Shown: positions 40,429 to 52,194, counted from the stretch's first letter. The stretch is DNA of 64,000 nucleotides from Chloroflexota bacterium (GCA_919901745.1 CAKKPP010000003.1:45224-109223); one strand, 5' to 3'. A program made the numbers and translations. The notes: generated by a model not told the origin, from the sequence alone.

Positions 40429-41571
40429 ATGACGTTCATCGAGGGCGCGGCCGGTCAGGTCCCGCTCCTGCTCGTCGTGGCCCTCGCCGCGGGCGCCATC
40501 TCGTTCCTGCTGACGCCGATCGTCCGCGACCGGGCCGTGGGAAGCGGCCAGGTCGATCGCCCGAATCACCGGCGGGTGAACCTGAGCCCGGTGCCGCGTG
40601 GCGGCGGGATCGCGATCGCTGCCGGATTCCTGATCGTGGCGACCGGCCTGTTCGTGGCAGACCAGGTGCTCCGCATCATCCCGCTGACGTTCCCACTCGG
40701 ATCCGGCCAACTCGTCGCGCTGCTCGGCGGCGGAGCCGCGGCCGCGGCCCTGGGCGCGCTCGACGATCGGTACGACCTGCGCGCCCGCTGGCAGCTCCTT
40801 GGACAGGTCGGGCTCGCCCTCGGTGCGGTCTGGCTCGGGATCGGCGTGGCCGGGATCAACAACCCGTTCGGCCAGGGCCGGATCCCCTTCGACGAACTGT
40901 TCGCGGCTGGATTCACCGTGTTGTGGATCGTGGGCATGATCAACAGCATCAACTTCATCGACGGCCTCGACGGGCTGTCCACGGGGATCGCGATCATCGC
41001 GGCGTTCACGCTCGGGGCGATCAGCCTCACGACCCAGATCGGGCAGCCATTGATCGCCGTCCTGTGCTTCACGCTGGCCGGCTCACTGGCCGGGTTCCTG
41101 CGCTGGAATTTCAACCCTGCGTCCATCTTCACCGGCACCGCCGGGGTGACCTTCGTCGGCTACACGCTGGCAATTCTGGCGATCCTCGGCGTTGCCAAGA
41201 TCGCAGTCGCGGTGCTCGTCCTCGGCGTCCCGATCATCGACACCTTCTGGATCATCGTTCGGCGCATGCTCGCCGGGCGCAGTCCCTTCACCCCGGACCG
41301 AGGTCATCTGCACCATCGCCTGCTCGACCTGGGCCTGAGCCATCGCCAGACGGTGCTGCTCATCTACGGGATCTGCGCGGCGCTCGGCGTCCTGTCGTTC
41401 GTCCTGAGTGGCGCCAACCAGGTCTACGCGTTCCTCGGCGTCCTGCTCGGGACGGGCGTGCTCCTGTTCGCGTTCACCCGTGGCGGGAGCGCGGCAGAGG
41501 CGGCGGGGGCGCTTGCCTCCGATACCTATGAGGTGGCGGAGGGCGACGACGCCCTCCACGATCATCGTTGA
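40429..41571 (+). CDS. WecA/TagO-like polyprenyl-phosphate HexNAc-1-phosphate transferase
   Basis: This PNPT family membrane enzyme (380 aa, about ten helices) should transfer a HexNAc-1-phosphate from UDP-sugar to undecaprenyl phosphate to start wall teichoic acid-like or surface polysaccharide synthesis. It has 'VPRGGG' (54-60), the Asp pair in 'LDDRYDLRA' (112-113), 'NFIDGLDGL' (175-183) and 'HLHHRL' (293-298). The usual FMGD(S/T)G motif reads FTGTAG (234-239), so its conserved Asp is Thr. It lies where TagO sits near glyA/atp in related gene orders. Confidence 0.88.
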   Translation: MTFIEGAAGQVPLLLVVALAAGAISFLLTPIVRDRAVGSGQVDRPNHRRVNLSPVPRGGGIAIAAGFLIVATGLFVADQVLRIIPLTFPLGSGQLVALLGGGAAAAALGALDDRYDLRARWQLLGQVGLALGAVWLGIGVAGINNPFGQGRIPFDELFAAGFTVLWIVGMINSINFIDGLDGLSTGIAIIAAFTLGAISLTTQIGQPLIAVLCFTLAGSLAGFLRWNFNPASIFTGTAGVTFVGYTLAILAILGVAKIAVAVLVLGVPIIDTFWIIVRRMLAGRSPFTPDRGHLHHRLLDLGLSHRQTVLLIYGICAALGVLSFVLSGANQVYAFLGVLLGTGVLLFAFTRGGSAAEAAGALASDTYEVAEGDDALHDHR

Positions 41572-41669
41572 GCGTCGGCCCGTCCGGCCGCCGCGTGATG
41601 GGCGCGGGTTCGGGCGTCAGGCTCCGGGCTTCCGGGGCCGGTGCAGAGGGCGCGATCGGAGCTGGGTGC

Positions 41670-41675
41670 TAGCAT
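41670..41675 (+). promoter_or_regulatory. candidate extended -10 of the Pro-rich protein gene
   Basis: TGC-TAGCAT (41667-41675) lies 46 nt before ATG 41722 in the 150-bp gap after the wecA-like gene. There is no clear -35. Confidence 0.35.
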
Positions 41676-41721
41676 CGCCGAGCGCCTCAGCCCACGCGGG
41701 CACTCATCCGATCGGGGACCG

Positions 41722-42582
41722 ATGCCGCTCGACCTGTTTCCTGCCCTGCTCCTGATCGTCGTGATCGCGGCAATCGTTGCGATCGCCGTCGTTGCCGTGG
41801 TTCGCGTCCGCCGGCGGACGGTGGCCGGTCAAGCCCCGCGATCGGCCGCAACAACGACCCAGCCAATTCGCGGTCTGGCGGGGCGCGTGTCGCGCGTCGT
41901 CGATCAGTCGATCGGCATGACGCTCGTTCGGCGAGTGCGTGGGACGTACGGCGCGAGCGATGGGGCCGTCGACGACCGCCAGGTCCCCACCGCCCCACGA
42001 GCGGCCCCGCCGACGCGGCTGACGACTGTCGGGGGTCCGCGTCGGGTTCCGCTGGGATCCAGCCGGACCAGCCAGCCCACCCCTCCGGATCCGCGGGTGC
42101 GCCTCTGGCGAGATACGTCGATTGTCGCCGTCGCCTTCGGCTTGGTCGCGATCGTCGGTGCCAATGTATTTCGCCCGAACGTCGACGGAGGTGTGCTCGG
42201 CCAGATCTCCCCGACGACCGGGGTTCCCGGCGCGAACGCCACGGCGATCGCGCTGCCGCCGACGCCGCCGGCTGAATCCCAGGCACCCGCCCCGAGCGAC
42301 CACGCCCAGAGCCCGGACCCTGCGCTGGCGCCGGCGGCGTCGCGGGCGCCATTGCCGGCCCGTACGGCGCGGCCCGCGCCGGCGCCCACTGGATTGCCCG
42401 CGCCGACGCCGACGCCGGATCCGACGGCCGGCCCCACGCCGCCACCATCGCCGACGCCGGAAGCCACGGCTGATCCGACCCCCCCGCCCAGTCCCGAACC
42501 GACACCCGACCCAACGCCGGTTCCAACGCCCACGCCCGATCCCACGCCCGATCCCACGCCCAGCCCGACGCCCGTTCCGTAG
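41722..42582 (+). CDS. two-helix membrane protein with Pro/Thr-rich tail
   Basis: I start at ATG 41722 (MPLDLFPALLL); the track start lies upstream of the candidate promoter; 286 aa. It has a first helix (about 5-27), a basic and Pro-rich cytoplasmic part (about 28-130), a second helix (about 133-150), then about 130 residues of Pro, Ala and Thr ending in many PTPDPTP-like repeats. The tail is probably outside the cell and may span the wall. No known domain is recognised. Two GC hairpins without U-runs follow (ggcgg-ttcgt-ccgcc at 42592-42606, then cccgg-att-ccggg). Confidence 0.6.
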   Translation: MPLDLFPALLLIVVIAAIVAIAVVAVVRVRRRTVAGQAPRSAATTTQPIRGLAGRVSRVVDQSIGMTLVRRVRGTYGASDGAVDDRQVPTAPRAAPPTRLTTVGGPRRVPLGSSRTSQPTPPDPRVRLWRDTSIVAVAFGLVAIVGANVFRPNVDGGVLGQISPTTGVPGANATAIALPPTPPAESQAPAPSDHAQSPDPALAPAASRAPLPARTARPAPAPTGLPAPTPTPDPTAGPTPPPSPTPEATADPTPPPSPEPTPDPTPVPTPTPDPTPDPTPSPTPVP

Positions 42583-42645
42583 GCCGACCACGGCGGTTCG
42601 TCCGCCCCGGATTCCGGGACGCGGATCGCAACCGTGACGCAACCG

Positions 42646-42691
42646 TCGGTGGCCGCATCGGTGGCCGAATCGGGCGCGCCTCTGCTATACT
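42646..42691 (+). promoter_or_regulatory. promoter of the atp operon
   Basis: An extended -10, TGC-TATACT (42683-42691), predicts a start near 42698, 17 nt before ATG 42715. The -35 region is weak (TGGCCG at 42662) and overlaps a 12-bp tandem repeat, tcggtggccgca/tcggtggccgaa (42646-42669), which might be an operator. Confidence 0.6.
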
Positions 42692-42714
42692 CCCGCGGCT
42701 TTGTCAGGTCGCTC

Positions 42715-42939
42715 ATGATCGAGCCGGGCCGGACGGGGGCCTATCTCGCCCTCTTCTCCGAGATCGGGTTCATCCTCCTCGTGGCGACTCTGGCAGGCGT
42801 CGGAATCGGGTACTGGGCGGATACCCAGTTGCGGATCATCCCCGTCCTCACCCTCGTCGGGCTCTTTGCGGGTCTGGCGCTCGGGGCGAGGATGGTCTGG
42901 ACCCTCATCAACCGGTTCCTGGCCCGGATCGAGGATTGA
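42715..42939 (+). CDS. atpI: AtpI/AtpZ-type small membrane protein of the ATP synthase operon
   Basis: The track ORF begins at 42634, upstream of the operon -10. Starting at ATG 42715 gives 74 aa (MIEPGRTGAYLAL) with two helices (about 12-34 and 42-64) and the AtpI/AtpZ pattern 'GIGYWADTQL' and 'IPVLTLVGLFAGLALGARMVW'. These proteins help assemble the c-ring or take up Mg2+ or Ca2+. It is first in the atp operon, as is usual. Confidence 0.85.
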   Translation: MIEPGRTGAYLALFSEIGFILLVATLAGVGIGYWADTQLRIIPVLTLVGLFAGLALGARMVWTLINRFLARIED

Positions 42940-42980
42940 TCGCCGGACACGCCGGCTGAGACCGAAACGAAAAGCGAATG

Positions 42981-43001
42981 AGCGCGGCCGACAGCCGCGC
43001 T
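42981..43001 (+). promoter_or_regulatory. hairpin between atpI and atpB
   Basis: AGCGCGGC-cgaca-GCCGCGCT is a perfect 8-bp stem. It covers the track ATG at 42978 region and ends 18 nt before GTG 43020, which has a GGAG ribosome-binding site. This argues for the GTG start of atpB. Confidence 0.5.
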
Positions 43002-43019
43002 CCTGTGTGTGGAGCAAGC

Positions 43020-44039
43020 GTGACCAACGGAGCCCAGGAAACGACTGCGCCGGCGGCACCCAGGGGCCGGTCATTGAAGAATCGTTTCCTGCTCGCGATC
43101 GCGGCCATCATCGTGCTCGACATCCTCGCCTGGATGTTCGTGCCGCCCTTCCCGCTGGGCCAGCCGGGAGTGCCGGTCACCGGCATCGGCGACCTCATTG
43201 CCGCCAACCTCGAGCTCCCGGCACCGCACGTGGTGATCGATCTTGCCCCGGACGTCCACGCGGACCCGAGCGCGATCGTCACCAGCCACCCAAGCATCAC
43301 CTCGAGCATCCTGACGACGTGGGTGGTCATGGCCGTCGTCCTCGTCACCTTCATCCTCGCGACCCGCAGCGTCCGGTTGATTCCGACGCGCGTCCAGAAC
43401 CTGGTCGAGTTCGCCTATGAAGCCCTCGAGAACTGGGCGGTCTCGCTCGGCGGCATCGGGGCGCGCCGCCATGTTCCCCTGTTCGCGACGTTCTTCCTGT
43501 TCATCCTGTTCTCGAACTGGAGCGGGCTCATGCCGTTCTTCGGCAAGATCGTCGAGCTCCGCGCGCCCACCAGCGACGTCAACGTCACCATCGGGCTTGC
43601 CCTCGTCGCCTTTTTCTACTTCCACTACCAGGGCTTCCGGGCGCTGGGCATTCGTGGCTATCTCGGGAAGTTCTTCGTGTTCTCCGGCTTCAAGGAGGGC
43701 CCCGCGGCCGGCTTCATCGGCCTGTTCGTCGGGCTCATCGAGTTCCTGTTGGAGTTCATCAAGCCGGTCACGCTGGCGATGCGACTCTTCGGCAACATCT
43801 TCGGAGGGGAAGTGGCGCTCGGCGTCATCACCGCCCTGACCATCGCGATCATCCCGATCGGGATGCTCTCGCTCGAGTTGCTCCTGAACTTCATCCAGGC
43901 GCTCATCTTCTCGACCCTCATGCTGATGTACACGATCATCGCCATGGAGGGTCACGGCGAAGAGCATCACGACGAGGCGCATCACGACGAGGAGCACGCG
44001 CCCTCGACGGGAACCCTGGAACCGAGCGCAGCGCACTGA
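43020..44039 (+). CDS. atpB: ATP synthase F0 subunit a
   Basis: This subunit forms the proton half-channels beside the c-ring. I prefer GTG 43020 (VTNGAQETT), with GGAG 5 nt upstream, over the track ATG 42978, whose region forms a hairpin; 339 aa. Landmarks are 'VRLIPTRVQNLVEFAYEALENW', 'FSNWSGLMPFFG', the essential Arg in 'LAMRLFGNIFGGE', and 'LELLLNFIQALIFSTLMLMY'. The tail is His- and Glu-rich (EEHHDEAHHDEEH), which is unusual and might bind metal. Confidence 0.95.
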   Translation: MTNGAQETTAPAAPRGRSLKNRFLLAIAAIIVLDILAWMFVPPFPLGQPGVPVTGIGDLIAANLELPAPHVVIDLAPDVHADPSAIVTSHPSITSSILTTWVVMAVVLVTFILATRSVRLIPTRVQNLVEFAYEALENWAVSLGGIGARRHVPLFATFFLFILFSNWSGLMPFFGKIVELRAPTSDVNVTIGLALVAFFYFHYQGFRALGIRGYLGKFFVFSGFKEGPAAGFIGLFVGLIEFLLEFIKPVTLAMRLFGNIFGGEVALGVITALTIAIIPIGMLSLELLLNFIQALIFSTLMLMYTIIAMEGHGEEHHDEAHHDEEHAPSTGTLEPSAAH

Positions 44040-44043
44040 CAAG

Positions 44044-44059
44044 GGACGGGTAACCGTCC
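44044..44059 (+). promoter_or_regulatory. hairpin upstream of atpE
   Basis: GGACGG-gtaa-CCGTCC is a 6-bp stem in the 78-nt gap between atpB and atpE. The atpE start has a strong Shine-Dalgarno (GAGGAGGA). Such elements often raise atpE translation to supply many c subunits. Confidence 0.5.
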
Positions 44060-44117
44060 ACCATCACATCGAGCATGGATCGGGCAGGAGCCCGACCGCA
44101 GAGGAGGAACCAATCAC

Positions 44118-44336
44118 ATGGAGTTCATCGGCGCAGGTCTCGCCGCCCTTGGGGTGATCGGGCCAGGAATCGGCATCGGCATCCTGACCGGCATGGCCGC
44201 GACTGCGATCGGCCGCAACCCCGACGCGACCCCGAGCATTCGCGCGCAGTTCATTCTTGGCGCCGCGTTCGCCGAGGGCCTCGGCGTCCTCGCGATCGTC
44301 GTTGCCATCCTCGCGATCGTCCTCCAGCCGGCCTAG
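44118..44336 (+). CDS. atpE: ATP synthase F0 subunit c
   Basis: The 72-aa hairpin protein of the c-ring has helix 1 'GAGLAALGVIGPGIGIGILTG', polar loop 'GRNPDATPSI' and helix 2 with the ion-binding Glu in 'GAAFAEGLGVLAIVV'. The residues around this Glu lack the Ser/Thr and Tyr ligands of Na+-type c subunits, so it is probably proton-driven. It has the strongest ribosome-binding site of the operon. Confidence 0.96.
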   Translation: MEFIGAGLAALGVIGPGIGIGILTGMAATAIGRNPDATPSIRAQFILGAAFAEGLGVLAIVVAILAIVLQPA

Positions 44337-44348
44337 GGAGCGGATCGC

Positions 44349-44918
44349 GTGGGTCTTTTCGCCGTCGTCGCCCAGGGAGCCGGCACCGCCGTCGCCCTCT
44401 CCGCCGAGGAGGCGGGCGCCGGCCTGGTGATCAATTTCTTCTGGATCATCGTCTCGTCGCTGAACTTCCTCCTCTTCCTGGGGATCCTGTACCTCGTTGC
44501 CCTGCGCCCGGTTTCCCGGATGCTGGCCGAGCGCCGGGACCGGATCGAGCAGGGGATGCAGGACGCGGACCAGGCACGCCTGGATCGGGAGATTGCGAAG
44601 CAGGAGCGGGCCGCCGCCCTCACCGAGGCCCGCAAGGAGGCCGGCGAGATCCTGGCACGCGCCCAGAAGGTCGCCCAGGACAGCCGCGATGCGGACATTG
44701 CCGCGACCAGGCAGGAGCTCGAACGGCTTCGTGAGCGAGCAGCCAGCGACATCATCGCCGAGCGAGAGCGCGCCATCGCCGATCTGCGCGCCGAGGTGGC
44801 CGACCTGGCCCTCGCGGCCGCCGGCAAGGTCGTCGGCGAATCGATGACCGGCGAGCGACAGCGTCGTCTGGTTGTCGATTTCCTGGCCGAGTCCGGCAGT
44901 TCGGGGTCCAAGGGCTGA
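44349..44918 (+). CDS. atpF: ATP synthase F0 subunit b
   Basis: The 189-aa peripheral-stalk subunit has one membrane helix (about 26-50, 'INFFWIIVSSLNFLLFLGILYLVAL') followed by a long charged coiled coil (about 55-165). An unusual N-terminal stretch of about 25 residues precedes the helix. The start is GTG 44349. The stop overlaps the atpH start (TGATG). Only one b gene is present, so the stalk is probably a homodimer. Confidence 0.95.
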   Translation: MGLFAVVAQGAGTAVALSAEEAGAGLVINFFWIIVSSLNFLLFLGILYLVALRPVSRMLAERRDRIEQGMQDADQARLDREIAKQERAAALTEARKEAGEILARAQKVAQDSRDADIAATRQELERLRERAASDIIAERERAIADLRAEVADLALAAAGKVVGESMTGERQRRLVVDFLAESGSSGSKG

Positions 44919-45463
44919 TGGGTCGACCCGGGACGGCCGCTCGCCGCTATGCCGACGCCGCGTTCGAGCTGGCGTCGCGCGACGACACGCACGACGCCTG
45001 GCTGGAGGGTCTCGAAACGGCCGTCCAGCTTCTCGGCGACGAGCGCGTGGCGGCGATCGTCGACAGCCCGGCGGTGGCCCTCGCGGATCGGGAGGCGCTC
45101 ATCGAGCGGCTGCTTGCCGCTCGGGTCGCCGCATCGGTCCTCAACCTCACCAGGGTGCTCGTCCAGCGCGGCCGGATCGACGCGCTGCCCGCCGTCGCCA
45201 CGCAGTATCGACGCCTGCTCAACCGCCACCGCGGCGTGACCGAGGCGATCGTGACCAGCGCCGTGCCGCTCAGCGCAGCCGAGACGGCGGCCGTGCGGAC
45301 GAAGATCGAATCGATGCTCGGCTCGAGCGTCGAGCTCGCCAGCCGGGTGGACGACGATCTGATCGGCGGCCTCACCGTTCGGGTGGGGGACCGCTTCATC
45401 GACGCCAGTGTGCGGGGTCGCCTTGAGCGCCTTCGCGATCAGCTCGTGGTGGGCGCTCGCTAG
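44918..45463 (+). CDS. atpH: ATP synthase F1 subunit delta
   Basis: The 181-aa subunit links the stator to F1. It has 'TAARRYADAAFELASRDD' at the N-terminus, a six-helix domain, and the conserved C-terminal 'VTEAIVTSAVPLSAAE' and 'DDDLIGGLTVRVGDRFIDASVRGRLERLRDQL'. It overlaps atpF by 1 nt. A short palindrome, ccggtctgaccgg, lies in the 66-nt gap before atpA. Confidence 0.95.
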   Translation: MGRPGTAARRYADAAFELASRDDTHDAWLEGLETAVQLLGDERVAAIVDSPAVALADREALIERLLAARVAASVLNLTRVLVQRGRIDALPAVATQYRRLLNRHRGVTEAIVTSAVPLSAAETAAVRTKIESMLGSSVELASRVDDDLIGGLTVRVGDRFIDASVRGRLERLRDQLVVGAR

Positions 45464-45529
45464 CCCGACCGCGCCGGCCGGTCTGACCGGCGGTGCACCA
45501 GCGGGCCGAGACGCCCGAACGGAGAACCG

Positions 45530-47104
45530 ATGGCCATTCGCTCTGACGAGATCATCAGCATTATCAAGTCCGCGATCGACACGTTCGACGAAGGTACGGA
45601 GACGCGCACCGTCGGGACCGTCGTCGAGGTCGGTGACGGGATCGCCCAGATCTACGGGCTGGACGGCGCCCTGTCCTCCGAGATGCTCGAGTTCCCCGGA
45701 GGCGTCTTCGGGATGGCCCTGAACCTCGAGGAGGAGACGGTCGGCGCCGTGATCCTCGGCGAGTCGCGTGCCATCAAGGAAGGCGACATCGTCAAGACCA
45801 CCGGCCGCGTCGTCGAGGTCCCCGTCGGTCAGGCGCTCCTCGGCCGCGTGGTCGACCCCCTGGGCCGCCCCATCGACGGCAAGGGCCCGATCAAGGCGAC
45901 CAAGACCCGCCCCGTCGAGCGGATCGCCCCGGGCGTCATCGTGCGCAAGTCGGTCGACACGCCCGTGCAGACGGGGATCAAGGCGATCGACGCGCTCATC
46001 CCGATCGGTCGCGGTCAGCGCGAGCTGATCATCGGAGATCGCCAGACGGGCAAGACGGCCATCGCCCTCGACACGATCATCAACCAGAAGGGCAAGGGCC
46101 TCGTCTGCATCTACGTGGCGATCGGCCAGAAGCTCTCGACGGTTGCGAACACCGTCGCCGTCCTTGAGCAGCACGGCGCGATGGAGCACACGATCGTCGT
46201 GGTTGCCGGTGCCGAGGACCCCGCTCCGCTCCAGTATCTCGCCCCGTACGCCGGCGTGGCGATGGGCGAGGAGGTCATGGAGGAGGGCGTCGAGGTCGAC
46301 GGCGCCACCGTCAAGGATGCGCTGTGCGTCTACGACGATCTCTCCAAGCACGCCTGGGCCTACCGCGAGATGTCCCTGTTGCTGCGCCGCCCGCCCGGTC
46401 GCGAGGCCTACCCGGGTGACGTCTTCTACCTGCACAGCCGGCTCCTGGAGCGGGCCGCGCGCATGAACGACGAGAACGGCGGCGGGTCGCTGACGGCACT
46501 GCCGATCATCGAGACGCAGGCCGGGGACGTATCGGCATACATTCCGACAAACGTCATCTCGATCACGGACGGCCAGATCTTCCTCGAGACCGACCTGTTC
46601 AATGCCGGCCAGCGGCCGGCGCTCAACATCGGCATCTCAGTGTCGCGGGTGGGGTCGGCGGCGCAGACCAAGGCGATGAAGAAGGTCGCCGCTCCGCTCA
46701 AGCTGGACCTGGCCCAGTACCGCGCCCTCGCGGCGTTCGCCCAGTTCGCGTCGGACCTGGACAAGGCCACCCGTGACCAGCTGACGCGAGGCGAGAAGCT
46801 GTCCGAGGTCATCAAGCAGCCGCAGTACCAGCCGCTCCCCGTGGAGAAGCAGGTCGCCATCCTCGTGGCCGCGACGAGCGGCTCGCTCGACGACGTCCCG
46901 ACCCCCAGGGTCAAGGAGTTCGAGACCGGCTTCTATCGGTTCCTCGAAACCGAGCGCACCTCGATCCTCGAGGAGCTTGGCAGGACCGCGGCCCTCAGCG
47001 ATGAGCTCGCTTCTGCCCTCGCCGAGGCCATCGAAGCGTTCCGCGTCGAAGGCTTCGCGATGGAACCGCGCGCCAAGGCCGAGAAGGTCGAGGACAAGGC
47101 CTGA
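45530..47104 (+). CDS. atpA: ATP synthase F1 subunit alpha
   Basis: This is the non-catalytic nucleotide-binding subunit of the alpha3-beta3 hexamer, 524 aa. It has Walker A GDRQTGKT (169-176), 'GIVERK'-like '[34 protein letters not shown]', and the ATP synthase signature region '[17 protein letters not shown]'. The length and N-terminus are standard, with a short Lys/Glu-rich C-terminal end. Confidence 0.98.
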   Translation: MAIRSDEIISIIKSAIDTFDEGTETRTVGTVVEVGDGIAQIYGLDGALSSEMLEFPGGVFGMALNLEEETVGAVILGESRAIKEGDIVKTTGRVVEVPVGQALLGRVVDPLGRPIDGKGPIKATKTRPVERIAPGVIVRKSVDTPVQTGIKAIDALIPIGRGQRELIIGDRQTGKTAIALDTIINQKGKGLVCIYVAIGQKLSTVANTVAVLEQHGAMEHTIVVVAGAEDPAPLQYLAPYAGVAMGEEVMEEGVEVDGATVKDALCVYDDLSKHAWAYREMSLLLRRPPGREAYPGDVFYLHSRLLERAARMNDENGGGSLTALPIIETQAGDVSAYIPTNVISITDGQIFLETDLFNAGQRPALNIGISVSRVGSAAQTKAMKKVAAPLKLDLAQYRALAAFAQFASDLDKATRDQLTRGEKLSEVIKQPQYQPLPVEKQVAILVAATSGSLDDVPTPRVKEFETGFYRFLETERTSILEELGRTAALSDELASALAEAIEAFRVEGFAMEPRAKAEKVEDKA

Positions 47105-47106
47105 TC

Positions 47107-49408
<2,302 letters not shown>

Positions 49409-49411
49409 CCC

Positions 49412-49840
49412 ATGCCGATCATGCTCGAGATCGTCACGCCGGAGCGCCTCGCCTACGCAGGCGAGGTGGACGCGGTGGTGTTGCCCGGGATCGACGGCGA
49501 GCTCGGCGTTCTGCCGCACCATGCACCGCTGGTCTCGACGCTTGGCGTCGGCGAGCTTCGGTACCGGGTGGGCGGCAAGGAGGAGACATTCGCGATTGCG
49601 GGTGGGTTCCTCCAGGTCCGTCCGGACAAGGTCGTCGTGATGGCCGAGACGGCCGACCTCGCCGCTGAGATCGACCTTGAGAAAGCCCAGGAAGCCCGCC
49701 GCGAGGCCGAGCGCGCACTCGAGACCGGATTCACCGAGGGTGCCGACCTGTCGGCCGCCCGGGCCGCGCTCCAACAGGCACTGTTGCGCATTCGCGTCGC
49801 CGAACGCCGTCACCGGGAGGGTCCGCGACACCGCGGATGA
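49412..49840 (+). CDS. atpC: ATP synthase F1 subunit epsilon
   Basis: The 142-aa subunit regulates F1 rotation. Its N-terminal beta-sandwich is 'MLEIVTPERLAYAGEVDAVVLPGIDGELGVLPHHAPLVSTLGVGELRY' and its C-terminal helical hairpin is 'EIDLEKAQEARREAERALETGF'. It starts 3 nt after atpD and ends 4 nt before the murA start. Confidence 0.96.
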   Translation: MPIMLEIVTPERLAYAGEVDAVVLPGIDGELGVLPHHAPLVSTLGVGELRYRVGGKEETFAIAGGFLQVRPDKVVVMAETADLAAEIDLEKAQEARREAERALETGFTEGADLSAARAALQQALLRIRVAERRHREGPRHRG

Positions 49841-49844
49841 GGCC

Positions 49845-51191
49845 GTGGCTGATGCCCGCCCGTTCCACTGGGAGTACCGCCCGGAGCCGATCACCCGGGA
49901 GATCTTTCGGGTCGAAGGCGGACGGCCCCTGCTCGGCATCGTGCCGATCAGCGGCGCCAAGAACGCAGCGCTGAAGCTCCTTGCCGCCGCGGTCCTCACG
50001 GGCGAGCGGTGCCGGTTCGAGAACGTCCCCGAGATCGAGGACGTCCGCGTCATGGCTGAGACGCTGGCTGATCTCGGCGTGCTCGTCGAGCACCCGGCCC
50101 CCAACATCTACGAGATCGCCTCCGGCGACGTCGAGTGGCTCTTCGTGCCGCTCGAGGCCGCCGCCAGGATGCGGGCGAGCTTCATGCTCCTGGGGCCGCT
50201 CCTGACCCGATTCGGCCGGGTGATCATCAGCAACCCGGGCGGCGACCGGATCGGGCGCCGCCCCGTGGACCTCCACGTGGACGCGATGCGCGCCCTCGGA
50301 GCCGATATCGAGTATCGCAACGGTTACTACTTCGCGACGTCGCCCGGTCGCCTCCGCGGCGCCGACGTGACATTCCCGCTGGTCTCGGTGATGGGGACCG
50401 AGAACGCGATGCTGGCGGCGACGCTGGCCTCGGGCAAGACGACGATCCGTCCGGCTGCCCAGGAGCCGGAGGTCGACGATCTCATCGCGTTTCTCCAGGC
50501 GATGGGCGCAGCCGTCAGCCGGACGTCCCCCGACACGATCGAGGTCGAGGGCCGCCGGCGCCTTCGCGGCGCCAGCCATCGCGTGGTGCCCGACCGGATC
50601 GAGGCCGGCACGTTCGCGGTGGCGGCCGCGGTCACGGGTGGTCGGGTCACGCTCGAGGGATCGCGCCCGGAACACCTCCCCGCGTTCCTCGACGTCCTCG
50701 ACCGGTGTGGGGTCCAGTTCGCCACCGGACAGGACTCGATCACGATCGATGCCACGACCGTTGGGCCGGGGATGTTCCGCCCCTGCGCCATCGAGACCGG
50801 GCCCTATCCCGGACTGGCCACGGATCTGCAGCCGCCGCTGTGTGTGCTCCTGACCCAGGCCGATGGCCGCTCGACCATCCACGAGACGATCTTCGAGGAT
50901 CGCCTGGAGTGGATGAGCGCGTTGCGCAGGATGGGCGCTCGGATCAGCATCCACGGCGGTCACGAGGCGACGATTGCCGGACCGGCGCGGCTGCATGGGG
51001 CCGAGACAGAGATCGGCGATCTCCGTGCGGGTGCCTCGCTCATCCTGGCGGCTCTCGCCGCCGAGGGCACCTCCACGATCCACGGCGCACACCACGTCCA
51101 GCGTGGGTATGAGAACATCGAGCGGAAGTTCCTGGACCTCGGCGCCAGGATCGAGCGCCTCGAAGAAGGGACTGTTTCCACCACCTCATGA
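49845..51191 (+). CDS. murA: UDP-N-acetylglucosamine 1-carboxyvinyltransferase MurA, Asp variant
   Basis: MurA transfers enolpyruvate from PEP to UDP-GlcNAc, the first committed step of peptidoglycan synthesis. The track ORF begins inside atpC; I start at GTG 49845, giving 448 aa. It has '[17 protein letters not shown]' (Lys39, Asn40) and '[18 protein letters not shown]'. The catalytic loop Cys (Cys115 in E. coli) is Asp134, the change that makes MurA of Mycobacterium and Chlamydia insensitive to fosfomycin. It overlaps mreB by 4 nt (ATGA). Confidence 0.95.
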   Translation: MADARPFHWEYRPEPITREIFRVEGGRPLLGIVPISGAKNAALKLLAAAVLTGERCRFENVPEIEDVRVMAETLADLGVLVEHPAPNIYEIASGDVEWLFVPLEAAARMRASFMLLGPLLTRFGRVIISNPGGDRIGRRPVDLHVDAMRALGADIEYRNGYYFATSPGRLRGADVTFPLVSVMGTENAMLAATLASGKTTIRPAAQEPEVDDLIAFLQAMGAAVSRTSPDTIEVEGRRRLRGASHRVVPDRIEAGTFAVAAAVTGGRVTLEGSRPEHLPAFLDVLDRCGVQFATGQDSITIDATTVGPGMFRPCAIETGPYPGLATDLQPPLCVLLTQADGRSTIHETIFEDRLEWMSALRRMGARISIHGGHEATIAGPARLHGAETEIGDLRAGASLILAALAAEGTSTIHGAHHVQRGYENIERKFLDLGARIERLEEGTVSTTS

Positions 51192-52186
51192 AAATCGGTA
51201 TCGACCTCGGCACGGCCAACGTGCTCGTCTACGTCAAGGGCAAGGGGATCGTGATCCAGGAGCCCTCGGTCGTCGCGGTGAGCGATGACAATCGCATCGT
51301 GGCCGTCGGCCAGGAAGCGCGCGAGATGATCGGCCGGACCCCCGGCAACATCACCGCCATCCGCCCGATGAAGGACGGCGTCATCGCCGACTACGTCATC
51401 ACCGAAGCGATGCTCCGATACTTCATCGGCAAGGCCACCAAGGGTTCAATGATGTTCAGCCGACCCGAGGTCATGATCAGCGTCCCCGCCGGCGTGACGT
51501 CGGTTGAGAAGCGGGCCGTGCGCGACGCCGCGCTGAAGGCGGGGGCGCGCTCGGCCTACCTCATCGAGGAGCCGCTTGCGGCGGCGATCGGGGCCAACGT
51601 GCCCATCTCGGGGCCGTCGGGAAACATGGTCATCGACATCGGTGGCGGGACGAGCGAGATCGCGGTCATCGCCCTCGGTGGCATCGTGGTCTCAACCTCG
51701 CTGCGGGTCGGCGGCAACAAGTTCGACGACGCCATCGCGACCTACATCCGCAAGAAGTACAACCTGCTCGTCGGCGACCGGACGGCCGAGGAAGTGAAGA
51801 TCGCGATCGGGACCGCGCTGCCGCTCGAGCGCGAGCTGTCGATGGAGGTCCGCGGGCGCGACCTCATCGCGGGGCTGCCGCGAACGATCCCGATCACGAG
51901 TTCGGAGGTCATGGAGGCGATCGAGGCGCCGCTCCAGCAACTCGTCGGGGCTGTCCGCCAGGTCCTGGAGCAGACGCCACCGGAGCTGTCGAGCGACATC
52001 ATCGACAAGGGCATGGTCATGTCCGGGGGTGGCGCGCTGCTGCGCAACATCGACAAACTGCTGACCCAGGTCACCGGCGTGCCCTGCCACGTGGCCGAGA
52101 ATGCGCTCAACTGCGTCGCCCTGGGCACGGGGCTCGCCCTGGAGCACTTCGACTTCTTCAAGAAGTCGCTCGTCCAGGCCGTCTGA
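51188..52186 (+). CDS. mreB: rod shape-determining actin homologue MreB
   Basis: MreB forms membrane-bound filaments that guide lateral wall synthesis. The 332-aa product has the phosphate 1 loop '[27 protein letters not shown]', phosphate 2 '[19 protein letters not shown]' and adenosine motif '[17 protein letters not shown]'. It could be Mbl rather than MreB, since in Bacillus mbl lies near murA and atp. mreD, PBP2 and rodA are in a separate cluster at 20.7-24.3 kb, and mreC is not in the window. Confidence 0.95.
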   Translation: MKIGIDLGTANVLVYVKGKGIVIQEPSVVAVSDDNRIVAVGQEAREMIGRTPGNITAIRPMKDGVIADYVITEAMLRYFIGKATKGSMMFSRPEVMISVPAGVTSVEKRAVRDAALKAGARSAYLIEEPLAAAIGANVPISGPSGNMVIDIGGGTSEIAVIALGGIVVSTSLRVGGNKFDDAIATYIRKKYNLLVGDRTAEEVKIAIGTALPLERELSMEVRGRDLIAGLPRTIPITSSEVMEAIEAPLQQLVGAVRQVLEQTPPELSSDIIDKGMVMSGGGALLRNIDKLLTQVTGVPCHVAENALNCVALGTGLALEHFDFFKKSLVQAV

Positions 52187-52194
52187 CCAGCCCC

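Noticed and set aside
44333-46435. 700-aa minus-strand ORF over atpF, atpH and atpA
   Set aside because: Shadow of the atp genes.
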